From Pseudomonadota bacterium (lineage in GTDB: Bacteria; Pseudomonadota; Alphaproteobacteria; Rhizobiales; Hyphomicrobiaceae): DNA of 7,506 nt. The notes under the pieces are model-generated. The model was given only the letters and a program-made list of their open reading frames with translations. It was not told the DNA's origin and searched no databases. Positions 5,683 through 7,506 of the stretch are shown piece after piece. The stretch spans positions 1 to 7,506 of the forward strand of contig JAKALI010000187.1 in the NCBI GenBank assembly GCA_021813195.1, written 5' to 3'. Positions within the stretch are counted from its first letter, which is position 1, and each line of letters starts with the position of its first letter. Made by a program: the position numbers and the translations under genes.

Positions 5683-7506
5683 AAACCCGAGCAATCCGAC
5701 CGCAGGCGCCCGAACCCGCAGCAACACCGCTATTCCGCAGCCGAGCTCGAACTGCGCCGCGCCGCCTGCCCCAAGCCGACTTATCCGGAAGAGCTGCCGG
5801 TCAGCGCGCGGCGCGCCGACATCGCGCAGGCGATCGAGAAGCATCAGGTGGTCATCGTCTGCGGCGAGACCGGCTCGGGCAAGACCACCCAGCTGCCGAA
5901 GATCCTGCTCGAACTCGGGCGCGGCGTGGCGGGCCTGATCGGCCACACGCAGCCGCGGCGCATCGCCGCGCGCGCGACCGCGGCGCGCATCGCGCAGGAG
6001 CTGAAGACCGAACTCGGCGGCGCGGTCGGCTACAAGATCCGCTTTAGCGACAAGATCAGCCCGCGCTCCTACATCAAGCTCATGACCGACGGCATCCTGC
6101 TCGCCGAGACCCAGGGCGACCGGGACCTGCGCCAGTACGACGCGATCATCATCGACGAGGCGCACGAGCGCAGCCTCAACATCGATTTCCTGCTTGGTTA
6201 CCTGAAGCAATTGCTGCCGCGGCGGCCGGATCTGAAACTGGTGGTAACGTCCGCAACCATAGACGCAGAGCGCTTCTCCAGGCATTTTGGCAATGCGCCG
6301 GTGATCGAAGTTTCCGGCCGGCTGTATCCGGTGGAGGTGCGCTACCGGCCTCAGGCGGAGAAGAAAGCGGCGGGCGCCGCCGCGCCGCGCGCGGGGGTGA
6401 CAGAGGCGCAACGCGAGGCGCAGGATCCGGTCGAGGCCATCGTCGACGCGGTGGACGAGGCCGCACGCTGCGGACCGGGCGACGTGCTGGTGTTCCTGCC
6501 GGGCGAGCGCGAGATTCGCGAGACCGCCGAGGCGCTGAGGAAGCACCACCCGCCGCACACCGAGATCCTGCCGCTCTTCGCACGGCTGTCGGCGGCGGAG
6601 CAGGAGCGCGTGTTCAAATCGCACACCGGCCGGCGCATCGTGCTCGCGACGAACGTGGCGGAGACTTCGCTCACTGTTCCGGGCATACGCTACGTCGTCG
6701 ATCCGGGCGAGGCGCGCATCAAGCGCTACAGCTACCGCAGCAAGGTGGAGCAGTTGCAGGTGGAGAAAATCTCGCAGGCGAGCGCGAACCAGCGCGCCGG
6801 GCGCTGCGGCCGCGTCGCGAGCGGCGTGTGCATCCGCCTGTACGCCGAGGACGACTTCAAGGCGCGCCCGGCCTACACCGAACCCGAGTTGCTGCGCTCC
6901 TCGCTCGCGGGCGTGATCCTGCGCATGAAGTCGCTGCACCTGGGCGAGGTGGAGGATTTTCCGTTTCTCGATCCGCCGCTGCCCAAAGCGATCGGCGACG
7001 GCTACGGCCTGCTCGCCGAATTGGGCGCGGTGGACGACGCGAATGATCTGACCGAGATCGGCAGGCAGCTCGCGCGCGTGCCGCTCGACCCCTGCATCGC
7101 GCGCATGATCCTGGCGGCGAAGATGGAGGGCAGCCTGGCCGAGGTGCTGATCATCGCCTCCGCGCTGTCGCTGCAGGACCCGCGCGAGCGGCCGATGGAG
7201 CGGCAAGGCGCGGCCGACGCGGCGCAGGCCAAGTTCGACGACGAGAAGTCGGACTTCCTTGCCTTCCTCAAGCTGTGGAAGTTCTATGAGGGGGCGCTCG
7301 AACACAAGAAGTCGAACCGCAAGCTCGCCGAGCTGTGCCGCGACAATTTCCTGTCGTACAACCGCATGCGCGAGTGGCGCGACATCCACAGCCAGCTGCA
7401 TACTTTCGTCGCCGAGCTCGGCTGGAAGGTGTCGGAGAAAGAGGCCGAGTATGCGCAGATCCACCGCGCGCTGCTCGCCGGCCTCTTGGGCAATATCGGC
7501 TGCAAG
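5680..7506 (+). CDS. hrpA: ATP-dependent DEAH-box RNA helicase HrpA (3' end outside window)
   Basis: This is the first 609 codons of a gene that runs off the window; E. coli HrpA has about 1300 residues. Helicase motifs are in order: Walker A GETGSGKT (62-69), the HTQPRRIAA segment after it, Walker B/DEAH box DEAH (159-162), SAT (191-193), [19 protein letters not shown], and motif [10 protein letters not shown] (371-378) with the Cys typical of HrpA. A winged-helix/ratchet region follows ([32 protein letters not shown]), as in DEAH/RHA helicases. The enzyme is cytoplasmic and uses ATP to unwind or remodel RNA; in E. coli it helps rescue stalled or collided ribosomes. The start is the GTG at 5680, the first after an in-frame TAA at 5668. 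An insert around 228-247 ([20 protein letters not shown]) is Ala-rich and likely a loop. Its strong GC bias at third positions contrasts with the operon to the left and fits a core gene. Confidence 0.96.
   Translation, partial: MKPEQSDRRRPNPQQHRYSAAELELRRAACPKPTYPEELPVSARRADIAQAIEKHQVVIVCGETGSGKTTQLPKILLELGRGVAGLIGHTQPRRIAARATAARIAQELKTELGGAVGYKIRFSDKISPRSYIKLMTDGILLAETQGDRDLRQYDAIIIDEAHERSLNIDFLLGYLKQLLPRRPDLKLVVTSATIDAERFSRHFGNAPVIEVSGRLYPVEVRYRPQAEKKAAGAAAPRAGVTEAQREAQDPVEAIVDAVDEAARCGPGDVLVFLPGEREIRETAEALRKHHPPHTEILPLFARLSAAEQERVFKSHTGRRIVLATNVAETSLTVPGIRYVVDPGEARIKRYSYRSKVEQLQVEKISQASANQRAGRCGRVASGVCIRLYAEDDFKARPAYTEPELLRSSLAGVILRMKSLHLGEVEDFPFLDPPLPKAIGDGYGLLAELGAVDDANDLTEIGRQLARVPLDPCIARMILAAKMEGSLAEVLIIASALSLQDPRERPMERQGAADAAQAKFDDEKSDFLAFLKLWKFYEGALEHKKSNRKLAELCRDNFLSYNRMREWRDIHSQLHTFVAELGWKVSEKEAEYAQIHRALLAGLLGNIGCK

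Noticed and set aside
5494..7464. Minus-strand ORF of 656 codons opposite hrpA
   Set aside because: It mirrors the hrpA reading frame, is very rich in Leu, Arg, Ala and His, and has no domain pattern. Long antisense ORFs are expected opposite GC-rich genes. HrpA on the plus strand has a full set of helicase motifs.
1..7506. CRISPR array, insertion sequence, tRNA or rRNA
   Set aside because: No regularly spaced repeats, transposase motifs, terminal inverted repeats, cloverleaf-like segment or rRNA-like sequence were seen.

Overview
The window reads as a GC-rich proteobacterial chromosome. The right-hand gene is an HrpA-type DEAH-box RNA helicase whose sequence and start-site style suggest a betaproteobacterium; this assignment is inferred by eye, not computed. 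Two kinds of DNA meet here. Positions 1 to 5076 hold a tight run of five same-strand genes that look like an accessory, defence-type operon. Positions 5680 to 7506 hold the start of the housekeeping gene hrpA. About 600 bases without a credible gene separate them.

The operon, left to right, is as follows. (1) The C-terminal 372 residues of a larger alpha-helical, HEAT-repeat-like protein that begins outside the window. (2) A 281-residue trypsin-fold serine protease with a complete His/Asp/Ser triad and no signal peptide. (3) A 334-residue protein with a PD-(D/E)XK nuclease-like core in which the last catalytic position reads E-A-T. (4) A 211-residue HEPN-like protein with a canonical R-N-x3-H motif. 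(5) A 476-residue protein that resembles AbiJ-related abortive-infection proteins in its N-terminal half and ends in a Vsr/DUF559-like nuclease domain. Genes 1 and 2 overlap by 4 bases, and the later gaps are 23, 9 and 9 bases. Genes 3, 4 and 5 all lie in one reading frame, separated each time by one stop codon plus three sense codons, and none has a convincing Shine-Dalgarno site. Coupled translation is therefore likely.

Read together, the layout is a helical scaffold or sensor, a cytoplasmic protease and three putative nucleases. This is compatible with an abortive-infection system in which an upstream sensor switches on a protease that controls nuclease effectors. That wiring is inference: no step is shown by the sequence, and the upstream end of the operon is missing. 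I do not recognise this exact gene combination as a named system.

The 603-base gap contains several short inverted repeats, including two hairpins that share an arm and so exclude each other, but no recognisable gene or mobile element. Just before hrpA a TAAAAT -10-like hexamer lies so close to the GTG start that the hrpA transcript may be leaderless.
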